Assembly (NCBI GenBank): GCA_944333375.1
Contig: CALVKX010000002.1
Location: 1 to 41,132, forward strand
Source: an uncultured Eubacteriales bacterium
GTDB taxonomy: Bacteria > Bacillota_A > Clostridia > Christensenellales > Aristaeellaceae
Reading direction: 5' to 3'
Length of the DNA stretch: 41,132 bases
Below the pieces are notes generated by a model, which was not told the DNA's origin, made no database searches, and saw only the letters and a list, made by a program, of their open reading frames with translations. Of the stretch, positions 18,709 through 25,090 are shown in pieces. A program made the position numbers and the translations under genes. Numbering within the stretch: the stretch's first letter is position 1; every line of letters begins with the position of its first letter.

Positions 18709-19395
18709 TTATGTGTTGCGGGTTCGGATGCCCTGGATGTTGGCGTATTCGGAGAGCTTGTTGACGATATCCTTATAAGTTGTTTTGCCCTGCATATCCA
18801 GGGTATAAATATTGGTGTAGAGGTTGTACTTGCCCTTGTTTTCCACGTGAAAGTCAATATCGAGCACACGTACGCCGATGGTCTGGAAATAATCGTTAAT
18901 AAAGGCGATGGTTTCGACGCGGTGGATGAATTTGATCTCCACATGCTTGACGGAATTGACGCGAACCAGGCGCTGGAGAAGCGCCAGCGTGATAATCACG
19001 ATCGCGCAGCCCGCCAGCGAGATGATATAATATCCCATGCCCACGGCCAGACCCAGGCAGGCTACGTTCCAAAGCGAGGCGGCGGTCGTCAGGCCGGCGA
19101 TTTTCTTCTGGCTGATAAAGATCGTGCCGGCGCCCAGAAAACCGATGCCGCTGATGACCTGCGCGCTGATGCGGCCATAGCTGATGGCGATGCCGGTGCT
19201 TTCGTTATTCATGTTGAGCGTGATGGTATCGGCGATCATCAGGCTTTCCATGATGGCAATGATGGAGGCGCCGACGCACACAAGGACATGCGTGCGCATG
19301 CCCGCCGGGCGGTTCTTCCGTTCTCGTTCAATACCGATGACGCAACCGATGATGACGGCCAAAAGCAAACGAAGACCCTGTTCCCACCAGGACAT
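18709..19395 (-). CDS. MgtC/SapB-family membrane protein
   Basis: 228 residues. The N-terminal half has about four to five membrane segments with the family signature: LLLAVIIGCVIGIERERKNR, PAGMRTHVLVCVGA, RISAQVISGIGFLGAGTI and GLTTAASLWNVACLGLAVG. The soluble C-terminal domain (about 145-228) is ACT-like. MgtC proteins are linked to growth at low magnesium and, in pathogens, to control of ATP synthase; the role here is unknown. GAGGGAG precedes the ATG. The gene begins 27 bases after lexA with no terminator between, so it is probably cotranscribed with lexA and SOS-responsive. That is inference from layout. Confidence 0.9.
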   Translation of the reverse strand: MSWWEQGLRLLLAVIIGCVIGIERERKNRPAGMRTHVLVCVGASIIAIMESLMIADTITLNMNNESTGIAISYGRISAQVISGIGFLGAGTIFISQKKIAGLTTAASLWNVACLGLAVGMGYYIISLAGCAIVIITLALLQRLVRVNSVKHVEIKFIHRVETIAFINDYFQTIGVRVLDIDFHVENKGKYNLYTNIYTLDMQGKTTYKDIVNKLSEYANIQGIRTRNT

Positions 19396-19421
19396 GCCAT
19401 GCCCACTCCCTCATCAAAAAA

Positions 19422-20030
19422 TCAGAAAATGCGGTACAGCGAGACCACCTTGCCAAGCACCGTGACTTCCGGCACGATAATTGGCTCCATTTTCGGGTTT
19501 TCGGGCTGAAGCCTGAAAACGCCCTTTTCCTTGTAAAACCGCTTAACGGTGGCTTCATTTTCAACCATGGCAATGACGATATCGCCATTATAGGCCGTAT
19601 TCTGTTTCCGAACGACCACATAGTCCCCGTCCATGATGCCTACGCCGATCATGCTTTCTCCGCGGACCGATAAGATATAATGCTCGCCTTCGCCCAGCAT
19701 GCTTTGCGGCAGGGCGATGTAATCTTCAATATTTTCGGTTGCCAGGATGGGCGTCCCGGCCGTCACACGGCCCACGAGCGGGACGTTGACCATCTCCGTG
19801 CGGTACATCTTGTGATCCACGGGAACGGAGATGGCCCGCGGCTTCATGGAATCCCGATAAAGCAGGCCCTTCTTCTCAAGCCGGATCAAATGGCCATGCA
19901 CCGTGGAAGTGCTTTTGAGCCCTGTGGCATCACAAATCTCGCGCACAGAGGGCGGATAGCCTTTTTGGAGCGTCGCCTTTTCAATATAAGCAAGGATCCG
20001 GGCCTGCGTATCGCCGCGCGGATTGCTCAT
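19422..20030 (-). CDS. lexA: LexA, SOS repressor
   Basis: 202 residues. The N-terminal winged helix-turn-helix (about 5-65) contains GYPPSVREICDATGLKSTST. The self-cleavage site is A91-G92 in VTAGTP. The catalytic dyad is S126 in GESMIG and K163 in ATVKRF. RecA-stimulated self-cleavage derepresses SOS genes. AAGGAAG precedes the ATG. An exact match to the Bacillus-type LexA operator lies upstream at 20100-20113, so autoregulation is likely. The gene lies between a tyrosine recombinase gene and an MgtC-family gene, all on the minus strand. Confidence 0.97.
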   Translation of the reverse strand: MSNPRGDTQARILAYIEKATLQKGYPPSVREICDATGLKSTSTVHGHLIRLEKKGLLYRDSMKPRAISVPVDHKMYRTEMVNVPLVGRVTAGTPILATENIEDYIALPQSMLGEGEHYILSVRGESMIGVGIMDGDYVVVRKQNTAYNGDIVIAMVENEATVKRFYKEKGVFRLQPENPKMEPIIVPEVTVLGKVVSLYRIF

Positions 20031-20056
20031 GGCTTCACTTCCTTATGTTTCAGTCT

Positions 20057-20065
20057 GCTATAGCA
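20057..20065 (-). promoter_or_regulatory. Candidate extended -10 promoter of lexA
   Basis: On the minus strand this reads TGCTATAGC: the extended -10 TG plus TATAGC (4 of 6 to TATAAT). No -35 at proper spacing is evident. Transcription would start near 20050, giving a leader of about 20 bases that holds only the ribosome binding site. Confidence 0.5.
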
Positions 20066-20071
20066 TACCAT

Positions 20072-20097
20072 AAAACAAACACTGTTGGCAAGTGTTT
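20072..20097 (-). terminator. Weak hairpin with T-run after the recombinase gene
   Basis: On the minus strand AAACACT pairs with AGTGTTT across a seven-base loop and is followed by GTTTTA. The stem is AT-rich, so it may be a weak terminator separating the recombinase from lexA, or part of the control region. Confidence 0.35.
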
Positions 20098-20099
20098 TA

Positions 20100-20113
20100 C
20101 GAACGAATGTTTC
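20100..20113. promoter_or_regulatory. LexA operator (SOS box)
   Basis: CGAACGAATGTTTC matches the Bacillus consensus CGAACRNRYGTTYC at all 14 positions. It lies 70 bases upstream of the lexA ATG and touches the last base of the recombinase stop codon. It is about 40 bases upstream of the proposed lexA -10 element. Confidence 0.8.
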
Positions 20114-21213
20114 TATTTCTCCGAATCGTCCGCAGAGGATGGGAGATGGACGTTTTTGGCAGCCTCACGCCGGCGCTTGTCGCTCATGGCGGCATAATGC
20201 CTGCGCGTGGTGTTGACATCGGAATGTCCCAGCGCGTCCGCGACCAGATAAATATCCTCGGTTTCGTGATACAGCCGCGTAGCGTAGGTGCTTCTCAGCT
20301 TATGGGGGCTCATGCGCTTTTTGAGCGGGACAGCGACGGAACAGTACTTTTTGACCATGAGCTGGACGGCGCGCTGAGAGATGCGGCGGCGTTGCAAGGA
20401 AAGAAAAAGCGCGTTTTCGTCCGCCTTGACGGCTGGCCGGATCTGCTTTCGTTCCTCCAGATAGGCCTTGAGGGCGTCGGCAACCTCCTGCGGATAATAG
20501 AGAATGACCTGGTTGCCGCCCTTGCGGGTGACCAGCACCGCATTTGAGGCAAAATCGAGATCGCCCTCGTCGATGCCCACACATTCGCTCACGCGCACGC
20601 CGGTGCCCAGAAAAAGCATCAGAATGGCATAATCGCGCTTTCGGGTGTGGCTGTGAAAGCGCTGCTGCGTCGGCGTCAGTTCCGCGCCGTCGTCCGCAAG
20701 CGTCAGGAGCCGTTCGATTTCAGCGCCGATGAGGTGGAGAATGGGTTTTTCGTGCAGCTTGGGCAGAGAAACCAGGGCGGCGACGTTTCCTGGAAGCCGT
20801 TCCATCTTGAAGAGATAATCGAAATAGGAGCGCAGGGAGGAAAGCTTGCGCATGACGCCGCACTCGTGGTTTCGGAGCACCTTTTGCTGTTCGACGGTTT
20901 CGTCGATGTTCGCGCCCTTATAATACAGGGTCAGATAATCAGCATAGCCGTTCAGGTCGCGCGCCGTGAAACGGGCAAGGTCCTCATCGGTCCAGCAGGA
21001 GGGCTCTTTTGTCGAAAAATAGGGAATTTCCTTGACCGCATAGCTGCAAAACGTCTGTAAATCGATCGTGTAGGCCATGCGCGTGAGTGGGCTGGTGGTC
21101 ATGGTGATACTGTTGATAAAGTCCGAGCAGGACGGAGGAAGCTCCCGCAACATTCGGCGGACTTTTTCGGTGCGTTCGCTGTTGAGCCGCTCCTGGTATG
21201 TGATTTCGGGCAT
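20113..21213 (-). CDS. Xer-like tyrosine recombinase
   Basis: 366 residues from the ATG at 21213, which has GGGAGG seven bases upstream; an in-frame ATG at 21252 has no site. The N-terminal SAM-like DNA-binding domain spans about 30-140. All catalytic residues are present: R207 (GTGVRVSE), K231 (TRKGG), H304 and R307 (HKLRSTYA), H330 (LGHSD) and nucleophile Y340 (RRHYAAM). It is about 60 residues longer than typical XerC/XerD, mostly at the N-terminus and before the first catalytic Arg. There are no phage or transposon genes nearby, so a chromosomal Xer role is more likely than an integrase. A consensus promoter lies upstream (21292-21320). Confidence 0.88.
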   Translation of the reverse strand: MPEITYQERLNSERTEKVRRMLRELPPSCSDFINSITMTTSPLTRMAYTIDLQTFCSYAVKEIPYFSTKEPSCWTDEDLARFTARDLNGYADYLTLYYKGANIDETVEQQKVLRNHECGVMRKLSSLRSYFDYLFKMERLPGNVAALVSLPKLHEKPILHLIGAEIERLLTLADDGAELTPTQQRFHSHTRKRDYAILMLFLGTGVRVSECVGIDEGDLDFASNAVLVTRKGGNQVILYYPQEVADALKAYLEERKQIRPAVKADENALFLSLQRRRISQRAVQLMVKKYCSVAVPLKKRMSPHKLRSTYATRLYHETEDIYLVADALGHSDVNTTRRHYAAMSDKRRREAAKNVHLPSSADDSEK

Positions 21214-21257
21214 AATGGCGCCTCCCGGAAAAGATGGGTTTTGCAGTGTCATCTATT

Positions 21258-21288
21258 CGTAAAAGTGTTCTTTAGCGAAATGTTCTTT
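21258..21288. repeat. Direct repeat (operator-like) downstream of the recombinase promoter
   Basis: AAAGTGTTCTTT (21262-21273) recurs as GAAATGTTCTTT (21277-21288) with a 15-base period. It overlaps the predicted transcription start and early leader. The segment 21258-21271 matches the LexA consensus at 11 of 14 positions, so a degenerate SOS site is possible. Confidence 0.4.
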
Positions 21289-21291
21289 TGC

Positions 21292-21320
21292 ATTTTACCC
21301 CGCTTTCTTCAAGCTGTCAA
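21292..21320 (-). promoter_or_regulatory. SigA-type promoter of the recombinase gene
   Basis: On the minus strand TTGACA (21315-21320, perfect -35) is followed by a 17-base spacer and TAAAAT (21292-21297, 5 of 6). The transcription start is expected near 21285, leaving a leader of about 70 bases before the ATG at 21213. Confidence 0.75.
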
Positions 21321-21342
21321 GACCGTTTCTTATACATCCTTT

Positions 21343-21373
21343 AAAAAAGCGGCGGACCACAGACCGGCCCGCC
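21343..21373 (-). terminator. Rho-independent terminator after rnhA
   Basis: On the minus strand GGCGGGCC pairs with GGTCCGCC (one G-T pair) across a seven-base loop, followed by GCTTTTTT. It begins 22 bases after the rnhA stop. Confidence 0.85.
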
Positions 21374-21394
21374 AAGGATTCTTGTGAAAAGGTT

Positions 21395-21922
21395 TTAAGA
21401 ACGCTGCTTCTGTCCCGTGCTCTCCCCCGCCGACGAAAGCGGCTCTTCTTCGCCGTTGAGACGGCGGTATTCACGAATCGCAGCCGTCGCCATCTCGTCA
21501 CAGCGGTTGTTCCAGGGGTTGTCCGCATGCCCCTTCACCTTGTGAAAGCTAATCTCGTGTCTTTTGATTCGAATGATCTGCAAAAGCAGCTTCCAAAGAT
21601 CGCTGTTTTCCACGGGTTGCTTTTTGCTGTTCATCCAGCCGTTTTTCTGCCAGTTATCGATCCAGTGCTCGTTAAAGGCATTGACCGTGTAAGCCGAATC
21701 GGAATAAACCTCGACAATGCAGGGCTCCTTCAGGGCGCCCAATCCGCTGATAACCGCAAAGATCTCCATGCGGTTGTTGGTCGTTTGCGCCATATGCCCG
21801 GACATTTCCTTGGTTTTTCCATTGTAGCACAGGATGCAGCCCCAGCCGCCGGGGCCTGGATTGCCGGAGCAGGCGCCATCCGTATAAAGCTGCACAGTGC
21901 GCTTGGGCTTGGTCTGGGTCAT
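21395..21922 (-). CDS. rnhA: Ribonuclease HI
   Basis: 175 residues. RNase HI cuts the RNA strand of RNA-DNA hybrids. The active-site acids are present: D15 (YTDGACSGNPG), E53 (NNRMEI), D75 (YSDSAY) and D142 (NNRCDEMA), with H132 in the flexible VKGHAD loop. WIDNWQKNGW matches the basic handle region of the E. coli type. The C-terminal 25 residues (after about 150) are extra and polar. Its ATG overlaps the proC stop (ATGA), so translation is coupled to proC, and a terminator follows. Confidence 0.96.
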   Translation of the reverse strand: MTQTKPKRTVQLYTDGACSGNPGPGGWGCILCYNGKTKEMSGHMAQTTNNRMEIFAVISGLGALKEPCIVEVYSDSAYTVNAFNEHWIDNWQKNGWMNSKKQPVENSDLWKLLLQIIRIKRHEISFHKVKGHADNPWNNRCDEMATAAIREYRRLNGEEEPLSSAGESTGQKQRS

Positions 21923-22746
21923 AGCTTTCCTCTCCTGTCCGGCGGCGTCGACATCTTGCGGTTCTTTCGTGCGCAGGCATCCATCGCTTCCATGACGATT
22001 CCCCTGAAACCGTTCTTTTCCAGGGCGTGGACCGCCTCGATGGTCGTTCCCCCGGGCGAACAGACGTTATCCTTTAATGCGTCCGGATGCTCGCCCGTAT
22101 CCAGCACCATCTTGGCCGAGCCCAGAACCGCTTGCGCGGCCGCCTGGATGGCCATTTTTCTGGGCATACCCAGCCGCACCGCGCCGTCGGCCATGGCATC
22201 AATAAACATGTAGACGTAGGCCGGGCTACTGCCGCTGACGGCCACCACCGCGTCAAAGAGCCGTTCCGGGAGGACCTGAACCATGCCAAGCGTGGAAAAC
22301 AGCTCCTTTGCCCAGGCCAGCGCGGCTTTGTTGAACGTATGCTCTTCGCAAATCGCGGTATACCCCGCCCCAACCAGCGCCGGCGTATTGGGCATTACGC
22401 GCAGCACCTGCGCGCTGTTTTCCCTGCCGAGCGCTTCGGTCAGCATGGCCATGGACCAGCCGGCGGCAATGGAGATGATTTTCTTATTGTGCACATATTT
22501 CTGGATCTCATCCAGCACGCCGCGAAGAAAGACCGGCTTGACCGCAAGGATCAAAAATTCACATTCCCGCGCCAGCTGGACGTTGCTTTCGGCGACATGG
22601 ATCGGATAAACAGCGGTGACCGAAGCGAGCTGCTGCTCGCTTACATCATAGACCATGGTCTCATAAGGCTTGAGAAAGCCGTGCTGAAAAGCGCCGCGCA
22701 TGATCGCGCCGCCCATGTTGCCCGCACCGATAAAACCTACCTTCAT
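21919..22746 (-). CDS. proC: Pyrroline-5-carboxylate reductase
   Basis: 275 residues starting MKVGFIGAGNMGGAIM, the NAD(P)-binding motif. The ATG at 22746 has AAGGGAG upstream; the longer in-frame opening from 22920 runs antisense through the end of rnfB and is rejected. AVSGSSPAYVYMFIDAMADG and SPGGTTIEAV are hallmark ProC motifs. It catalyses the last step of proline synthesis. It starts only 23 bases after the terminator at 22769-22795, so transcription must come from read-through or an unseen promoter. Its stop overlaps the rnhA start. Confidence 0.96.
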   Translation of the reverse strand: MKVGFIGAGNMGGAIMRGAFQHGFLKPYETMVYDVSEQQLASVTAVYPIHVAESNVQLARECEFLILAVKPVFLRGVLDEIQKYVHNKKIISIAAGWSMAMLTEALGRENSAQVLRVMPNTPALVGAGYTAICEEHTFNKAALAWAKELFSTLGMVQVLPERLFDAVVAVSGSSPAYVYMFIDAMADGAVRLGMPRKMAIQAAAQAVLGSAKMVLDTGEHPDALKDNVCSPGGTTIEAVHALEKNGFRGIVMEAMDACARKNRKMSTPPDRRGKL

Positions 22747-22768
22747 AACGCATGCTCCCTTCAACTGG

Positions 22769-22795
22769 AAAAGCGGCGGACATTTTGTCCGCCGC
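22769..22795 (-). terminator. Rho-independent terminator at the end of the rnf operon
   Basis: On the minus strand a perfect 10-base-pair stem (GCGGCGGACA with TGTCCGCCGC, three-base loop) is followed by TTTT. It lies 11 bases after the rnfB stop and 23 bases before the proC start. Confidence 0.88.
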
Positions 22796-22805
22796 GCCTT
22801 GAAAC

Positions 22806-23858
22806 TCAGGACTTGGGAACCGCAGGAGCCACAGGCATTGTTCCCACCTTTGCGTTTGCGTCGCGCGGATGCTTGCGCACGTGCAGCGTAATGGCCTTCT
22901 TGGGGCACTTCTTGACACATTCGCCGCAGCCGGTACAGGCCTCGTTGACCTCATGGACCTGCTTGAGCGCGCCGGAAATGGCCTCAAACTGACAGGTGCG
23001 CTTGCAGATGGTGCAGCCGATGCACAGATCGCGGTCGATCTCCGCGATCTTGCGGTTGTCGAAATCGCCCCACAGAGAACCGTTGGGACAGGTTTCTGCG
23101 CACATCATGCAGCCCGTGCACTTGCTCATGTCGATCACGGGCAGGTGGTTGACCATCGTGATGGCGCCAAACTTGCAGGCGTCTTTGCACAGCTCGCAGC
23201 CTACGCAGCCGATTTTGCAGTTATCGCTGACGAGATTGCCCTCCTCGGCAGCACGGCACAGAAGGCGCACAGGCACAGTCTCGGGCTGGAGGCTCAACAC
23301 ATGCTTGGGACAGGCGCGCACGCAGGCGCCGCAGCTCTGGCACTTGTCCGGGTCCACGCGGGCGATGCCGGAATGTTCGTCGATGTGAATGGCATCGAAT
23401 TTACAGGCGCGAACACAGGTGCCAAGGCCAAGGCAGGCATACTTGCAGGCCTTGTTGCCGTCATTGACGAGCGTGGCGGCGACACAGTCCCTGAAGCCGT
23501 GATAGACAAATTTGGTCTTGCAGCGATCCAGTGTCCCCTGGCAGACCACGGTTGCGATGTTGCGAACCTGCTGGGGCGTTTCTTCCACACCCATGATCTT
23601 CGCGATCTCGGAGGCTACCGCAGACCCGCCCACAGGACAGGCGCTGATGGGCGCCTTGCCAGCGGCGATGGCGTCTGCCAGCGCGTCGCAGCCGGCAAAG
23701 CCGCATCCGCCGCAGTTTGCGCCGGGCAGCGCATTTCGCACCGCGTCGCGCTTGGGGTCGGAAGGAATCTCAAACACCTTGTTGGCAACCGTCAGCAGCA
23801 GGCCCAAGACCAGGCCAAGCCCGCCCAGGACCCCTACGCCAATCAAAACAGGAATCAT
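22806..23858 (-). CDS. rnfB: RnfB, multi-iron-sulfur subunit of the Rnf complex
   Basis: 350 residues. An N-terminal membrane helix (about 2-25) precedes a 4Fe-4S domain with C49, C52, C57 and C74 (ANCGGCGFAGC, ISACP). Six ferredoxin-like cysteine motifs follow near 138-152 (variant spacing), 173-183, 218-228, 247-257, 279-289 and 308-318. RnfB is the ferredoxin-entry subunit of the ferredoxin:NAD oxidoreductase that pumps Na+ or H+. This version is longer than many clostridial RnfB proteins because of two additional C-terminal cluster motifs; a multi-cluster RnfB is also known from Acetobacterium. It is the last gene of the operon, 18 bases after rnfA, and a terminator follows. Confidence 0.95.
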   Translation of the reverse strand: MIPVLIGVGVLGGLGLVLGLLLTVANKVFEIPSDPKRDAVRNALPGANCGGCGFAGCDALADAIAAGKAPISACPVGGSAVASEIAKIMGVEETPQQVRNIATVVCQGTLDRCKTKFVYHGFRDCVAATLVNDGNKACKYACLGLGTCVRACKFDAIHIDEHSGIARVDPDKCQSCGACVRACPKHVLSLQPETVPVRLLCRAAEEGNLVSDNCKIGCVGCELCKDACKFGAITMVNHLPVIDMSKCTGCMMCAETCPNGSLWGDFDNRKIAEIDRDLCIGCTICKRTCQFEAISGALKQVHEVNEACTGCGECVKKCPKKAITLHVRKHPRDANAKVGTMPVAPAVPKS

Positions 23859-23876
23859 TCGTGAGCCCTCTCTTTC

Positions 23877-24455
23877 TTACTGGATCAGGCCGGAGAAGCC
23901 CTGGAACGCTAGGGACATCAGACCGGCGGTAATCAGCGCCCCGGGGAAGCCATCCATCCATTTGGGCAGATTGCCTGTCGCCATGCGCTCGCGGATGCTG
24001 GCAAACATTACGATGGCGATGGTAAAGCCGATCGCAGCGCTTGTGCCGTTGACAACAGACTCAATGAGATTATATCCTTCGCGCGTGTTAAGCAGCGCCA
24101 CGCCAAGCACGGCGCAGTTGGTGGTAATCAAAGGAAGATAAACGCCAAGCGCCTGATAGAGCGAAAGGCTGATTTTTTTAAGCGCGATCTCCACGATCTG
24201 TACCAGAACCGCGATAACCAGAATAAACGCGATGGTCTGCATGTATTCCAGATCCAGCGGGACCAGCAGATAAGCCTGAATGAAGTAGGTAATCAGGGAT
24301 GCCAGCGCCATGACGAAGGTGACGGCCATGCCCATACCAAGCGCCGTCTCCGTCTTTTTGGAAACGCCCAGGAACGGGCAGATTCCCAAAAACTGCGACA
24401 TGACGAAGTTGTTGACCAGGACGCTGCCGATGACGATCAAAAGCAGTTCGTTCAT
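23877..24455 (-). CDS. rnfA: RnfA, membrane subunit of the Rnf complex
   Basis: 192 residues with six predicted membrane helices, homologous to NqrE. The conserved cysteines C26 (FLGICPFLG) and C114 (TTNCAVLG) are present; in Rnf/Nqr structures the matching cysteines of RnfA and RnfE hold an iron-sulfur cluster within the membrane. Its ATG overlaps the rnfE stop (ATGA). It appears fully intact. Confidence 0.96.
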   Translation of the reverse strand: MNELLLIVIGSVLVNNFVMSQFLGICPFLGVSKKTETALGMGMAVTFVMALASLITYFIQAYLLVPLDLEYMQTIAFILVIAVLVQIVEIALKKISLSLYQALGVYLPLITTNCAVLGVALLNTREGYNLIESVVNGTSAAIGFTIAIVMFASIRERMATGNLPKWMDGFPGALITAGLMSLAFQGFSGLIQ

Positions 24456-25090
24456 GCGATCTCACCCCTTGCCTTCATTTGCTTGCGCTTGCCGATGTAC
24501 TTGACGATGCCGTTGACGATCAGAAGCAGGATGCCCAGCGTGAGGAAGCCGCCCGACGGGGTGATGATGACCGACATGGGCTTGTATGCCTCGGGCATGA
24601 CCTGCATGCCGAACCACTTGCCGCTGCCGATGATCTCGCGCACGGAGGACAAAAGCGTCAGCGAGCACGTGAAGCCAAGACCCATGCCCAGGCCGTCCAC
24701 GGCGGACGGGAGGACGGGGTTTTTAAAGGCATAGGATTCAGCGCGGGCAAAGATGATGCAGTTAACCACGATCAGGGGGATGTAAATGCCCAGCGTATCG
24801 GACATGGAGGGCAAAAACGCCTTGATGATGAGGTCGATGATGGTAACGAACGTTGCAATGACCACGATGAAGCCCGGAATACGCACGCGCTCGGGAATGA
24901 TATGGCGAAGCATGGAGATGACCATGTTGGAAAACACCAGCACGAACGTCGTGGCCAGCCCCATGCCCACGCCTGAGGACGCAGCCGTGGAAATGGCCAG
25001 CGTCGGGCACATGCCCAGCAGCAGGCGGAAGGTGGGGTTCTCATTCAACAGACCGTTTGTAAACACATGAAACAAGGATTTGTTTTTCAT
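24452..25090 (-). CDS. rnfE: RnfE, membrane subunit of the Rnf complex
   Basis: 212 residues, polytopic, homologous to NqrD and paralogous to RnfA. The signature NGLLNENPTFRLLLGMCPTL is at the N-terminus. Cysteines C28 and C111 (IVVNCIIFARAE) correspond to the cluster ligands shared with RnfA. Its ATG overlaps the rnfD stop codon directly (ATGA). In standard rnfCDGEAB operons rnfG lies between rnfD and rnfE; here there is no room for it. The gene itself looks intact. Confidence 0.96.
   Translation of the reverse strand: MKNKSLFHVFTNGLLNENPTFRLLLGMCPTLAISTAASSGVGMGLATTFVLVFSNMVISMLRHIIPERVRIPGFIVVIATFVTIIDLIIKAFLPSMSDTLGIYIPLIVVNCIIFARAESYAFKNPVLPSAVDGLGMGLGFTCSLTLLSSVREIIGSGKWFGMQVMPEAYKPMSVIITPSGGFLTLGILLLIVNGIVKYIGKRKQMKARGEIA

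Noticed and set aside
18534..18944. N-terminal extension of the small minus-strand orphan protein
   Set aside because: This part is antisense-frame sequence over the MgtC-family gene and crosses a terminator; the ATG at 18533 has a strong ribosome binding site.
18601..19509. 302-codon plus-strand open frame
   Set aside because: Antisense to the MgtC-family gene and the end of lexA; no start signal.
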